A DNA stretch of 64,000 bases. Origin: Dyella_B nitratireducens. Its GTDB lineage: Bacteria > Pseudomonadota > Gammaproteobacteria > Xanthomonadales > Rhodanobacteraceae. A program made the position numbers and the translations under genes. Below the pieces are notes generated by a model. That model was not told the DNA's origin. It saw nothing but the letters and a program-made list of their open reading frames with translations, and ran no database searches. The stretch lies in assembly GCF_049532905.1 (NCBI RefSeq), contig NZ_CP064032.1:5022001-5086000 (forward strand), read 5' to 3'. Of the stretch, positions 18,401 through 25,614 are shown piece after piece; position 1 is the first letter of the stretch; every line of letters starts with the position of its first letter.

Positions 18401-18926
18401 GAAAGGGATAGGCTTTGAGCAAGGACGTATGCTGATGCTTGATCTCCGTGTTCTGTTGCACCAACTGCTGTTGCTGTGCAGGGGGCAGCTGCTGGAGTTT
18501 TTGGGCTGCTGGGGAGAGGGACTGTGGCGCTGCAAGGGTGTTGGTGCTGTTGGTCGAAGTGCCACTGGCGCTAGTGTCTTGGGTGTTAGTGCTGGTTTTA
18601 GCGGCGCGGGTACTTGTGTCTGCCGAGCGTGGTGCGCGGGGAGAGGTATTCGGCGGCGACAGAGTACGAGTATCGGGTTGAAATGGATTCTCTGAGTGAG
18701 GCTGGGCAGAGAATAGGTTTGACTGCGATGCACTGCGTCTGGCGAATTCCCACGGATTGGACGTCGACGATACCGGAAGAGACGGTGTGGGACTGATGGA
18801 TGCCTGGCTGGGTGATGGCGCGGATTCGGATGTATCGAGGGACGGCTTGGCATAGGGCGTCGCGGTGGGGATGGTCGTGGTCATGATCCGGTCCAGCAGG
18901 CAAGGTGGGATGGGCCCGTTGAACAT
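15465..18926 (-). CDS. Large effector/toxin-like protein 2 with C-terminal tandem repeats
   Basis: 1153 residues from the ATG at 18926, the position matching the start of protein 1 (MF..PIPPCLLDRIM). Residues 1-73 are nearly the same Ser/Pro/Thr leader. Residues 140-500 are a unique folded domain. Residues 505-530 are hydrophobic (GGAGLLILSTLPIGLEGVGAVG). Residues 545-590 are an Ala/Gly/Glu-rich helix. Residues 613-708 are the shared module ending SPGLKGGADDPP. Residues 735-1153 hold about 11 degenerate repeats of 33-40 residues around P-F-x-R ... D-V-D-x-x-x-Y-x-x-Y-x-x-x-E. It has no signal peptide and no recognised catalytic motif. Type III (or flagellar-type) secretion is a guess from the leader. 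Confidence 0.8.
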   Translation of the reverse strand: MFNGPIPPCLLDRIMTTTIPTATPYAKPSLDTSESAPSPSQASISPTPSLPVSSTSNPWEFARRSASQSNLFSAQPHSENPFQPDTRTLSPPNTSPRAPRSADTSTRAAKTSTNTQDTSASGTSTNSTNTLAAPQSLSPAAQKLQQLPPAQQQQLVQQNTEIKHQHTSLLKAYPFLPTQARARMQKWVDETYGSDHDVTQLYLVRYGKDPHGHPSGNNPALDQEGAPAVTIPLWEVLQNNMPNSSLIGNDYSANRREYKIIDASDRGKKYDDAKSVLDPEKLYQTKGNVNFKVDLAKDIDQFYDVHKVDAPEWAKQRALTQLEVQHRTGQLSEDRYKGLKTVLETGKGGKIYTLSMGDNTTGGSGRFAFDFTLAGGMRIELDSGENFTYLPKEKQPYQAFDNALDAIESVRKHGRSRQEAREFVSKYRSLLGDPSMENPLAIKDMQNATPDAVFRRSHGNYLQLMHGKERDITHDPFGELTKASHDNDSQDAWDGIKSNTDISRATFEKWGGAGLLILSTLPIGLEGVGAVGQGVRNTLGRLAGEGSEEVAGAAETAATAAGRGGAEGVAEGAASEASKGAAMATGDGNLGVIDELEHINHPPSGVAPSNLSSLKAEVDPGKLALNKERGVYQLPGATTLGGDDREFVIHEKAAYQLAPGQGENRIIVDPRWPNHVTGGVPVKLDGKGGVEQFLQGSPGLKGGADDPPQPSTSSQARPSTSSNQGAQTLTQRDMESARNYRAEDGSRPYATGPNGTVSHWDLERFRQYWKDETYAWYFAGEDGSHPFRLASGRGDGAAYQRYMNNEARARTIMDEHSRPRFVKDNGSVDMDAYRDNEMKLQASNYWDYWGRRVYSAEFNGGMVNVDDYKARMNKFQQARKFTNEQGEQPFIKSNGDTDDARYRKTSAKELESIQRNTGNIRVEQPQAAASSEPAYMQDARKVLDDKGNPRFVRHDNSVDMRAYGQYRWDERYIFNDNYVRGNQKFMRGREPDVDGYREYKANETRARNFTDGLGERPFRRADNSGDVNRYLRFMGQHDQQFLKEQAALNYTEDGISYPFDRGGVPDTQGYEERMALETEARLYTDINGEHRFDRGSTVDIAGYQYYRDAEIEGRNLYGDGEDNPFILQDDIGSMDVDAYIAHRESSGNASKQP

Positions 18927-19131
18927 AACGGCCCGCTCGGTGCGCCGGTGGTAACGCGATATCGGCACAAACAGCTGATGACGAACGGCTGATGACGAAG
19001 CTCTGCAAGAAACATCGGCTACCCGCGGCTGCAACGATGGCATGCCTTATGAATAACCATTGCTCGTAGCCGGAACTCCGTCATAAAGCCGGCATCAGGA
19101 GGGAATTCATGCAATCCACACTAGACGAAGA
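18927..19131. repeat. Duplicated promoter region, copy B
   Basis: The matching copy of 15145..15355, lying between protein 2 and the intact PilZ gene. Divergent promoters must lie here. No PIP box (TTCGC-N15-TTCGC) and no complete sigma28 or sigma54 site was found. Confidence 0.85.
18970..18997. promoter_or_regulatory. Tandem 14 bp sites upstream of protein 2
   Basis: AACAGCTGATGACG then AACGGCTGATGACG, contiguous and head to tail, in the same position as the pair upstream of protein 1. Confidence 0.5.
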
Positions 19132-19705
19132 AAAATGGCAGGCGTTTTCCGAACGGGTGACCTGGCAGGGACATCCCCATCTCGCCATCGAACCATTCGA
19201 ACCAACACCCGACGACGTCGCACGTCTTAACGAACGCAACCTGCACGTGCTCCGGACGCTCGCCTCGCTGGACGAGCGCAGGGTCGAGAATGCGGGTGAC
19301 GACGACAACCCGGTGATGCAGGAATTGCAGCGGATGGACAGCAAGCTGAATGTCCTGCTGGATATCGTCGACCGCCTGCTGCTGCCCGCCACCTTGTTGC
19401 CGCCCCGTCAGCCGGTGAGCTTTAACGCGGTGGGCTTGGTGGTGCCGGCGAGCCTGCTTTCGTCTGACGGACACTTGCTTGTACGCATGCATTTCGAGGC
19501 CTGCCGCGCCTTGCCGCTGGAGCTGCCGGTGCAGCGTGGGAAAGCGATCGGCAATGACAACGTTTTCCTTTGCTTTCGCGAATTGAGCGAAACGGTCGAG
19601 GATGGGTTGGAACGTTTCGTTTTTTGTCACCACAGACGCAAAGTGGCTGAAGCGCGCCTGTCAGGCGTGCCGGAAAATGTGCCAGGGCACAAGCACAGAG
19701 TGTGA
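19109..19705 (+). CDS. PilZ-domain protein of the flagellar locus
   Basis: 198 residues with a perfect AGGAGG ribosome site. The N-terminal half is helical (LQRMDSKLNVLLDIVDRLL, about residues 71-90). The C-terminal half looks like the PilZ beta-barrel (RQPVSFNAVGLVVPASLL, then LVRMHFEACRALPLELP). The R-x-x-x-R motif for c-di-GMP is not obvious, so it may be an atypical, non-binding PilZ. A PilZ gene stands between fliS/fliT and the sigma54 regulator in Xanthomonas flagellar loci too, which supports the call. Its first codons were copied in the island duplication. Confidence 0.72.
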   Translation: MQSTLDEEKWQAFSERVTWQGHPHLAIEPFEPTPDDVARLNERNLHVLRTLASLDERRVENAGDDDNPVMQELQRMDSKLNVLLDIVDRLLLPATLLPPRQPVSFNAVGLVVPASLLSSDGHLLVRMHFEACRALPLELPVQRGKAIGNDNVFLCFRELSETVEDGLERFVFCHHRRKVAEARLSGVPENVPGHKHRV

Positions 19706-20073
19706 TGGTTATCACGCGGCAGAACATCCGCCCATGCCGGATTCCCGCCGTGACAGCGCAAGTAGTGACGCGCGCCGGCACATGAACCATCGGTATTACC
19801 TGTCTGACAAATTGCTCTAAACCGTTGAAGTAAACGGTTTCTTTAGCAAATCACGAATGTGAATGCGTCGAGGTACGGTGCGCGAATTCCGTCACGTCGT
19901 AAACCGGAAGTACCTCACAGGCCAGTTTGCTGCGAAATTTTTGGCGTTCTTCTTGCTGGATTGGCACACGTGTCACGACGGATAGCTGACACGCAGGGGA
20001 CAACACGAATGGAACCCATAGCGTTGTTGTTCAACTCATCAGCAGTCGCAGTAACGCAGCAGGACTCGTGCTC
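19706..20073. other. 368 bp intergenic region before fleQ
   Basis: It holds a hairpin AAACCGTT/AACGGTTT at 19819..19840 followed by CTTTAG, possibly a weak terminator, and an imperfect palindrome TGGCACACGTGTCA near 19963. No sigma54 or sigma28 promoter was recognised. It should contain the fleQ promoter. No coding ORF is convincing. Confidence 0.5.
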
Positions 20074-21537
20074 ATGCCAAATAGCAACGTACTTATCATC
20101 GAATCCAATGGAACACGCGCCGACATCATCACGTCGGCCATGCAGTTCATGGGGTTTTTTCCGCAGCGCTGGGACGCATCGCTGCCGATTGATTCGATCA
20201 CGCACGAATGGCGAGCGGTATACATAGGCGGGATTGAAGACGAAGCACTGTGCGAACAATTGCTGGCCTCGCTCGAGGTGCCGGCGGACCAGCTGCTGGT
20301 GCTGGTCGGATCTGATTCGCCGCAACTGGAACGGCTGACCAAGATCGGCTCGCCCTATGCGGCACAAATTGAAGTGTTGGATTTTCCGCTGCGCTACGAG
20401 CGCCTGGCCGAAGCCGTGCGCCGTGCGCCGACCGTGCGTGTCAGCAGCAATCCGGCACCATTGCGCCTGGTCGGCAGCTCCCTCGCCATGGGTCGCGTCA
20501 ACGCGCTGATCCGCCAGGTGTCGCCGTTCGATTCCAGCGTGCTGGTGCTGGGCGAATCCGGCACCGGTAAAGAAATGGTGGCGCGTGCCATCCACGATTG
20601 CTCCCCGCGCCGCGACAAACCGTTCGTGGCGATCAACTGCGGCGCCATTCCGGCCGAACTTCTGGAAAGCGAACTGTTCGGCCACGAAAAGGGCGCGTTC
20701 ACCGGCGCCATCAGCACGCGCAAAGGCCGTTTTGAAATGGCCGAAGGCGGCACCTTGTTCCTGGACGAAATCGGCGACATGAGTTTGCCGATGCAGGTAA
20801 AGCTGCTGCGCGTGCTGCAAGAGCGCATGTACGAGCGCGTCGGCAGCAACCGCACCCAACGCTGCGACGTGCGCATCATCGCCGCTACCCACCGCAACCT
20901 TGAAGTATCCACGTCGGAAGGCCGCTTCCGCGAAGACCTCTATTACCGCCTCAGCGTGTTCCCGCTGGAAATGCCGCCGCTGCGCGAGCGTCTGGAGGAC
21001 ATGCCGGAGCTGATCGCCGAATTCAACCAGCGTCTGCAACGCCGTGGCCTGCAGAGCGTGCGCTTCAGTGGCAGTGCGCTGCAGGCGCTGCGCCAGCACA
21101 CCTGGCCGGGCAACGTGCGTGAGCTGTCCAACCTGGTCGAACGCCTCGCCATTCTCTATCCGAACGGCGAAGTACGTGCCAGCGATCTGCCGGAAAAATA
21201 CCGCGGCGTGCAGCCGATCGATGAAACCGGTGGCAGCGTGGTGCGTGCGATGCTCGACGGCCAGGCCAAACCCGCGACGACACAACATCGCAGCTTGATG
21301 GATACCGACGTGCTGCTGCCCGAAGGCGGCGTGGATCTGAAAGATCACCTGGCCGACATCGAAGTGGGGCTGATCCGTCAAGCACTCGACATCACCGACG
21401 GCGTCGTGGCACATGCGGCAAAGTTGTTGCGCATGCAGCGCACGACGTTGGTGGAAAAACTGCGCAAATACGGCCTGCAAGCCGCTTGTCGCGGCAACGA
21501 TGCCTCGCCGGAAAACAGTGGCACGGCCGTTGCTTGA
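20074..21537 (+). CDS. fleQ: Sigma54-dependent flagellar master regulator FleQ
   Basis: 487 residues. The N-terminal FleQ domain (1-120, receiver fold) lacks a canonical phospho-Asp context. The AAA+ domain has Walker A GESGTGKE (160-167), the sigma54-contact loop GAFTGA (208-213) and Walker B GGTLFLDEIGD (225-235). A Fis-type HTH lies at the end (HAAKLLRMQRTTLVEKLRKYGL). FleQ activates RpoN promoters of flagellar operons and is antagonised by FleN, also encoded here; it binds c-di-GMP in Pseudomonas. The ATG at 20074 is preferred to an upstream GTG. Its own 3' end carries the fliE promoter. Confidence 0.95.
   Translation: MPNSNVLIIESNGTRADIITSAMQFMGFFPQRWDASLPIDSITHEWRAVYIGGIEDEALCEQLLASLEVPADQLLVLVGSDSPQLERLTKIGSPYAAQIEVLDFPLRYERLAEAVRRAPTVRVSSNPAPLRLVGSSLAMGRVNALIRQVSPFDSSVLVLGESGTGKEMVARAIHDCSPRRDKPFVAINCGAIPAELLESELFGHEKGAFTGAISTRKGRFEMAEGGTLFLDEIGDMSLPMQVKLLRVLQERMYERVGSNRTQRCDVRIIAATHRNLEVSTSEGRFREDLYYRLSVFPLEMPPLRERLEDMPELIAEFNQRLQRRGLQSVRFSGSALQALRQHTWPGNVRELSNLVERLAILYPNGEVRASDLPEKYRGVQPIDETGGSVVRAMLDGQAKPATTQHRSLMDTDVLLPEGGVDLKDHLADIEVGLIRQALDITDGVVAHAAKLLRMQRTTLVEKLRKYGLQAACRGNDASPENSGTAVA
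21519..21534 (+). promoter_or_regulatory. Sigma54 promoter of the fliE operon
   Basis: TGGCACGGCCGTTGCT is a perfect TGGCACG-N4-TTGCW -24/-12 element. It is embedded in the last codons of fleQ, 42 bp upstream of the fliE ATG. Confidence 0.9.
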
Positions 21538-21575
21538 TAGCACTCTAGTACCCGCTCAAGCGCTGGAAAACCGAC

Positions 21576-21908
21576 ATGAGTCAGATTGACGTCAATAGTG
21601 TGCTTTCGCAGATGCGTGCACTTGGCTCGATGGCAGCAGGTGCGATGCCGGCCACTTCGTTGCCTGCTGCATCGAATGGAGCTGGCGTGGATTTCGGCAC
21701 GCTGTTCAAGCAGTCCATCGGTTCGGTGGCCGCGCAACAGAATGAAGCGCAGCAACAGGTCAGTGCATTCGAGCGCGGGGATCCTGGTGCCGACATCGTG
21801 AAGACGTCGATCGCGGGACAGAAAGCGGATCTCGCGTTCCGCGGCCTGGTGGAAGTACGCAACAAGCTGGTGGACGCCTATACCACCATCATGAACATGC
21901 CGGTTTGA
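21576..21908 (+). CDS. fliE: Flagellar hook-basal body complex protein FliE
   Basis: 110 residues with the FliE C-terminal signature: ADIVKTSIAGQKADLAFRGLVEVRNKLVDAY, here read in parts, ending TTIMNMPV. It joins the MS ring to the rod. It is the first gene of the RpoN-driven fliEFGHIJK run. Confidence 0.95.
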   Translation: MSQIDVNSVLSQMRALGSMAAGAMPATSLPAASNGAGVDFGTLFKQSIGSVAAQQNEAQQQVSAFERGDPGADIVKTSIAGQKADLAFRGLVEVRNKLVDAYTTIMNMPV

Positions 21909-21915
21909 CATCCTG

Positions 21916-22069
21916 CTCCCTCTCCCCTTCGGGGAGAGGGCTGGGGTGAGGGGAAATCTTGCGAGATAGCTGCGAATACAAGACACACATGCAACAGTTC
22001 ATCGCAGTTTTCATCGTTGTGGCAAGAGCAGCCCCTCACCCCAACCCTCTCCCCGGAGGGGAGAGGGAG
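21916..22069. repeat. CTCCCTCTCCCC paired inverted repeat
   Basis: The left unit CTCCCTCTCCCCTTCGGGGA with GCTGGGGTGAGGGG is mirrored at 22031..22069. About 40 bp arms enclose an 80 bp spacer between fliE and fliF. Related to the units at 24831, 41899 and 52804. Confidence 0.85.
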
Positions 22070-22105
22070 TAACCGCGTAACTCGCATTCTTTTCACTGAT
22101 TACCC

Positions 22106-23791
22106 ATGGCCGACAACATTCCTGCCACCGCCAACGCGCGCCAAGACCAGCTGAAAACACTGCTGCGCAATCCAACGACACGCCTGCTGATGTTGCTGGT
22201 CGGTGTCGCCATGGCCGTGGCCCTGGGTGTGGGTATCGTGTTGTGGTCGCGCGGTCCCAATTACGCCTTGCTGTATGCAGGGCTTGATCCGAAAGATGCT
22301 GCTGCGGTGACGCAGGCTTTGCAGACCAGCAACACGCCATTCCGCCTCGGCGCAGATGGTGCGTCCATCTCGGTACCGGCCGACGTGCTGGCGGATACGC
22401 GTCTGAAACTTGCTGCGCAGGGTCTGCCGCAAGGCAGTACCGCCGGTGCGACGATGCCGCAGAGCGATTCGCCGTTCGGCATGAGCGATCTGGCCGAAAG
22501 CACGCGCTATCGCGAAATGCTGGAGACGGATCTGGGCAACACCATCGCCGGCTTGCAGTTCGTGCGTGCGGCGCGTGTGCATCTGGCCTTGCCGAAGCCT
22601 TCCGCCTTTATCCGCGACAATCATCCGGCCAGCGCATCGGTGCTGCTCACGCTGTATCCCGGCCGCCAGCTCGATAGCAGCCAGGTGCAGGCAATCGTGC
22701 ACCTGGTGTCCTCGAGCGTGCCGGATCTGGATCCTTCGCAAGTCTCCGTGGTGGATCAGCAGGGCACGCTGCTCACCGGTTCTGATCCCAACAGCCCTGG
22801 CGCCGTGGGCGATGCACACATGCGTCTCGTCACGCGCATGGAAAACAGCTACGCCCAGCGCATCGAAACATTGCTGACGCCGCTGGTCGGCCCAGGCCGC
22901 GTGCGCGCGCAAGTCGACGTGGCGCTCGATTTCAGCGAGACCGAGAAAGCCAGCGAAAGCTACGACGGCGACAAGCCCGCGCTGCGCAGCGAGCAAACCA
23001 GCAGCGATACGAAGCACGACGACAACAGCGGCCAGATAGCGGGCGCACTCAGCAATCAGCCACCGAACACCGTCGCGCAGCCCACGGCTGCCAAGCCCAA
23101 TGCCGGCACACCGCCGGCTGCGAATGCCGCAGCGAGCAATACCACCAACGCGACGCCGACCGATACGTCGTCAAGTGCGACACGCAACTATGAACTCGGC
23201 CGCACCATCAGCCATGTCACCGACCCGGCCGGCCGGATGACGCGATTGACGGTCGCCGTGGTGGTCGACAACAAACCGGCACTGGACGGCAAGGGCAAGA
23301 GTATTCCGCTCACCGCGCAGGAACTGCAGCATCTCACCGATCTCACCAAGAACGCCGTGGGCTACGACCAGCAGCGCGGCGACAGCGTCACCGTGATCAA
23401 TCAGGCGTTCTCCGATGATGCAGCGGCCAGCGATACGGCACCGGCGGCACAACCGTTCTGGATGCGTCCCGGCATGCTGGACCTGATCAAGCAAGGCGCC
23501 GGCATTCTTATCGCCGTGCTGATTGCCTTCGGCTTGCTGCGTCCGCTGCTCAAAGGATTGTTGCGCGGACCGGAACCGGTGCCTGCTTTGGCTGGACCGA
23601 TCCCCACGGTTTCCGTGCGCATTGCCGATGACGACCGCGACGAGCGCAACGATCCCGTGCGCATTACCTCGCCGCAGATCCAGAACATGGCGTACGAGCA
23701 GAAGATCGGGCTGGCACGCAAGCTGGTGCAGGAGAACTCCAAGCAGGTCGCGCAAGTCGTGATGAATTGGGTGGGTGAGGATGGCAGCTGA
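22106..23791 (+). CDS. fliF: Flagellar MS-ring protein FliF
   Basis: 561 residues. The first membrane segment is near residues 26-46 (LLMLLVGVAMAVALGVGIVLW), the ring-building motifs (YAGLDPKDAAAVTQAL; FVRAARVHLALPKPSAFIRD) follow, and the second membrane segment is near 460-480 (LDLIKQGAGILIAVLIAFGLL). The C-terminal FliG-binding helix is ENSKQVAQVVMNWVGEDG. The stop overlaps the fliG start by 11 bases. Confidence 0.97.
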   Translation: MADNIPATANARQDQLKTLLRNPTTRLLMLLVGVAMAVALGVGIVLWSRGPNYALLYAGLDPKDAAAVTQALQTSNTPFRLGADGASISVPADVLADTRLKLAAQGLPQGSTAGATMPQSDSPFGMSDLAESTRYREMLETDLGNTIAGLQFVRAARVHLALPKPSAFIRDNHPASASVLLTLYPGRQLDSSQVQAIVHLVSSSVPDLDPSQVSVVDQQGTLLTGSDPNSPGAVGDAHMRLVTRMENSYAQRIETLLTPLVGPGRVRAQVDVALDFSETEKASESYDGDKPALRSEQTSSDTKHDDNSGQIAGALSNQPPNTVAQPTAAKPNAGTPPAANAAASNTTNATPTDTSSSATRNYELGRTISHVTDPAGRMTRLTVAVVVDNKPALDGKGKSIPLTAQELQHLTDLTKNAVGYDQQRGDSVTVINQAFSDDAAASDTAPAAQPFWMRPGMLDLIKQGAGILIAVLIAFGLLRPLLKGLLRGPEPVPALAGPIPTVSVRIADDDRDERNDPVRITSPQIQNMAYEQKIGLARKLVQENSKQVAQVVMNWVGEDGS

Positions 23792-24794
23792 GCACAACAA
23801 CGCGGTCAACGGCGCACAGCGCGCTGCGATCCTGCTGCTGACCCTGGGCGAACAAGATGCCGCCGAGGTGCTCAAGCATTTGAGCGCGCGCGACGTGCAG
23901 GCGGTCGGCACCGCCATGGCCACGCTCAGCAACATCTCGCGCGATCAGGTCGAGCACGTGCTCAATCGCCTCAACGACGACATCGGCCGCCAGACGGCGC
24001 TCGGCGTCGGCACCGAGGAATACATACGCAAGGTGCTGGTCAGTGCGCTGGGCGAAACCAAGGCCGGCAGCCTGATCGACCGCATTTTGCTGGGCCGCTC
24101 CACCAAGGGCCTGGAATCGTTGAAGTGGATGGAAAGCCGCGCCATTGCCGAGATGATCGGCATGGAGCATCCGCAGATCATCGCGCTGGTGCTGGCGCAT
24201 CTGGAGCCGGACCAGGCCGCCGAAGTGATCGGCTATTTGCCGCAGCGCGTGCGCAGTGACGCCGTGATGCGCATCGCCAACCTCGACGGCGTGCAACCGC
24301 AAGCGTTGAACGAACTGGACGAGATCATGGAGCGCCAGTTCTCCGGCACGTCCACCAAGTTGAAGTCGGCTACCGTGGGTGGTTTGAAGGCCGCCGCCGA
24401 CATTCTCAACGCGATGGAAACTTCGCGCGAAGCCGAACTGATGAGCGCGATCCGCGGCCACGACGCCGGCCTCAGTACCAAGATCGAAGAACTGATGTTC
24501 GTGTTCGACGACCTGGCCGATATCGACGACCGCAGCATGCAGACCTTGCTGCGCGAAGTACCGTCCGCGCGCTTGATCGTCGCGCTGAAGGGCTCGGAAC
24601 CGTCAGTGCGCGAAAAGATTTTCGCCAATATGTCCAAGCGTGCCGCTGACATGCTGCGCGATGATCTGGAAGTGAAGGGCCCTGTGAAGCTCAGCGAAGT
24701 CGATGCCGCGCAGAAAGAAGTGCTGCAGATGGCGCGCAAGTTGGCGGATGCGGGGCAGATCAGTCTGTCGGCTGGCGGCGATGAGTTTGTGTGA
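23781..24794 (+). CDS. fliG: Flagellar motor switch protein FliG
   Basis: 337 residues. It has the N-domain (RAAILLLTLGEQDAAEVLKHL), the middle EHPQ motif region (GMEHPQIIALVLAHLEPDQAAEV) and the C-terminal torque helix with charged residues (MFVFDDLADIDDRSMQTLLREV). It couples the C-ring to the stators. ATG 23781 was chosen over the GTG six bases upstream. Confidence 0.97.
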   Translation: MAAEHNNAVNGAQRAAILLLTLGEQDAAEVLKHLSARDVQAVGTAMATLSNISRDQVEHVLNRLNDDIGRQTALGVGTEEYIRKVLVSALGETKAGSLIDRILLGRSTKGLESLKWMESRAIAEMIGMEHPQIIALVLAHLEPDQAAEVIGYLPQRVRSDAVMRIANLDGVQPQALNELDEIMERQFSGTSTKLKSATVGGLKAAADILNAMETSREAELMSAIRGHDAGLSTKIEELMFVFDDLADIDDRSMQTLLREVPSARLIVALKGSEPSVREKIFANMSKRAADMLRDDLEVKGPVKLSEVDAAQKEVLQMARKLADAGQISLSAGGDEFV

Positions 24795-24830
24795 TGGGCA
24801 ATTTGTTCTTGTCAGGAAGCGATGCATCGA

Positions 24831-24958
24831 CTCCCTCCCCTACGTGCAGTAGGGGAGGGGCGGGGTGGGGTGAAGTCTCCATCCTTGCGGCAGGTCCAAG
24901 CTGTGCGGCAAGCGCGTGCAACCCCACCCCAACCCTCCCCTGCACGCAGGGGAGGGAG
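24831..24958. repeat. CTCCCTCCCC paired inverted repeat, copy 1
   Basis: CTCCCTCCCCTACGTGCAGT with GGGGAGGG and a GGGGTGGGGT tail on the left, mirrored on the right (24920..24958). It fills the gap between fliG and fliH. Each side is a short hairpin. Confidence 0.88.
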
Positions 24959-24978
24959 CTGTTGCGCGAGGTGTCTTA

Positions 24979-25614
24979 ATGGGCGGCATCCTTTCCCGCG
25001 AAACCGTCGCCGGCTTCGACCGCTGGGAACCGCCTTCGGTCGGCGCTGACCACGCCGCCGCCGAACCTGCCGCACCGCCCGGTCCCACCGTCTACGAACT
25101 GGAAGAAATCGAACGCCAGGCACGCGAAGAAGGCTATGCCGCGGGCCTGGCCGAAGGGCGCGCGGCGGCAAAGAAAGAACTCGACGACCGTCTCGTTCGC
25201 CTCGACGCCATCTGCACCGCCGCCGCGCGTCCGCTCGCCGAACTGGATGATGCCGTCGAGCGTGAATTGGCGTTGCTCGCGACCGTCATCGCCCGCCGCG
25301 TCGTCACGCGCGAATTGCAGCTCGATCCCGCGTTGATCGAACGCGCCGTGCGCGAAGCTGCGGCGGCGTTGCCGTCCGCCACGCGCGAACTGCGCGTATG
25401 GGTCAACCCCGGCGACATGGATCTGCTGCGCGAACTTGGCGCGGCCGAGCCGCATTGGCGCTTCGGCGCGAATCCGGCGCTACAGCGTGGCGATTGCGTA
25501 TTGGAAAGCGAACGCTCGCGGCTCGATGCACGCGTCGCCACACGCCTGGCGGCTGTAGTCGATGCCGTCATCGGCGATGACCTGGACGACGGTGCGGACG
25601 AGGTCTCTGCATGA
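24979..25614 (+). CDS. fliH: Flagellar export ATPase regulator FliH
   Basis: 211 residues from ATG 24979 (MGGILSRETVAGFDRWEPP); upstream in-frame codons belong to the repeat. A charged helix with G-rich periodicity (REEGYAAGLAEGRAAAKKEL) and a C-terminal domain (LLATVIARRVVTRELQLDP) are typical of FliH/YscL. It dimerises and restrains FliI. It overlaps fliI by 4 bases (ATGA). Confidence 0.92.
   Translation: MGGILSRETVAGFDRWEPPSVGADHAAAEPAAPPGPTVYELEEIERQAREEGYAAGLAEGRAAAKKELDDRLVRLDAICTAAARPLAELDDAVERELALLATVIARRVVTRELQLDPALIERAVREAAAALPSATRELRVWVNPGDMDLLRELGAAEPHWRFGANPALQRGDCVLESERSRLDARVATRLAAVVDAVIGDDLDDGADEVSA

Noticed and set aside
18927..19131. Search for a plant-inducible (PIP) box before the effector-like genes
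   Set aside because: No TTCGC-N15-TTCGC in either copy, so hrp-type control cannot be claimed.
19953..19976. TGGCACACGTGTCACG as a sigma54 promoter for fleQ
   Set aside because: It has TGGCAC but no TTGC at -12; it reads better as an imperfect palindrome.
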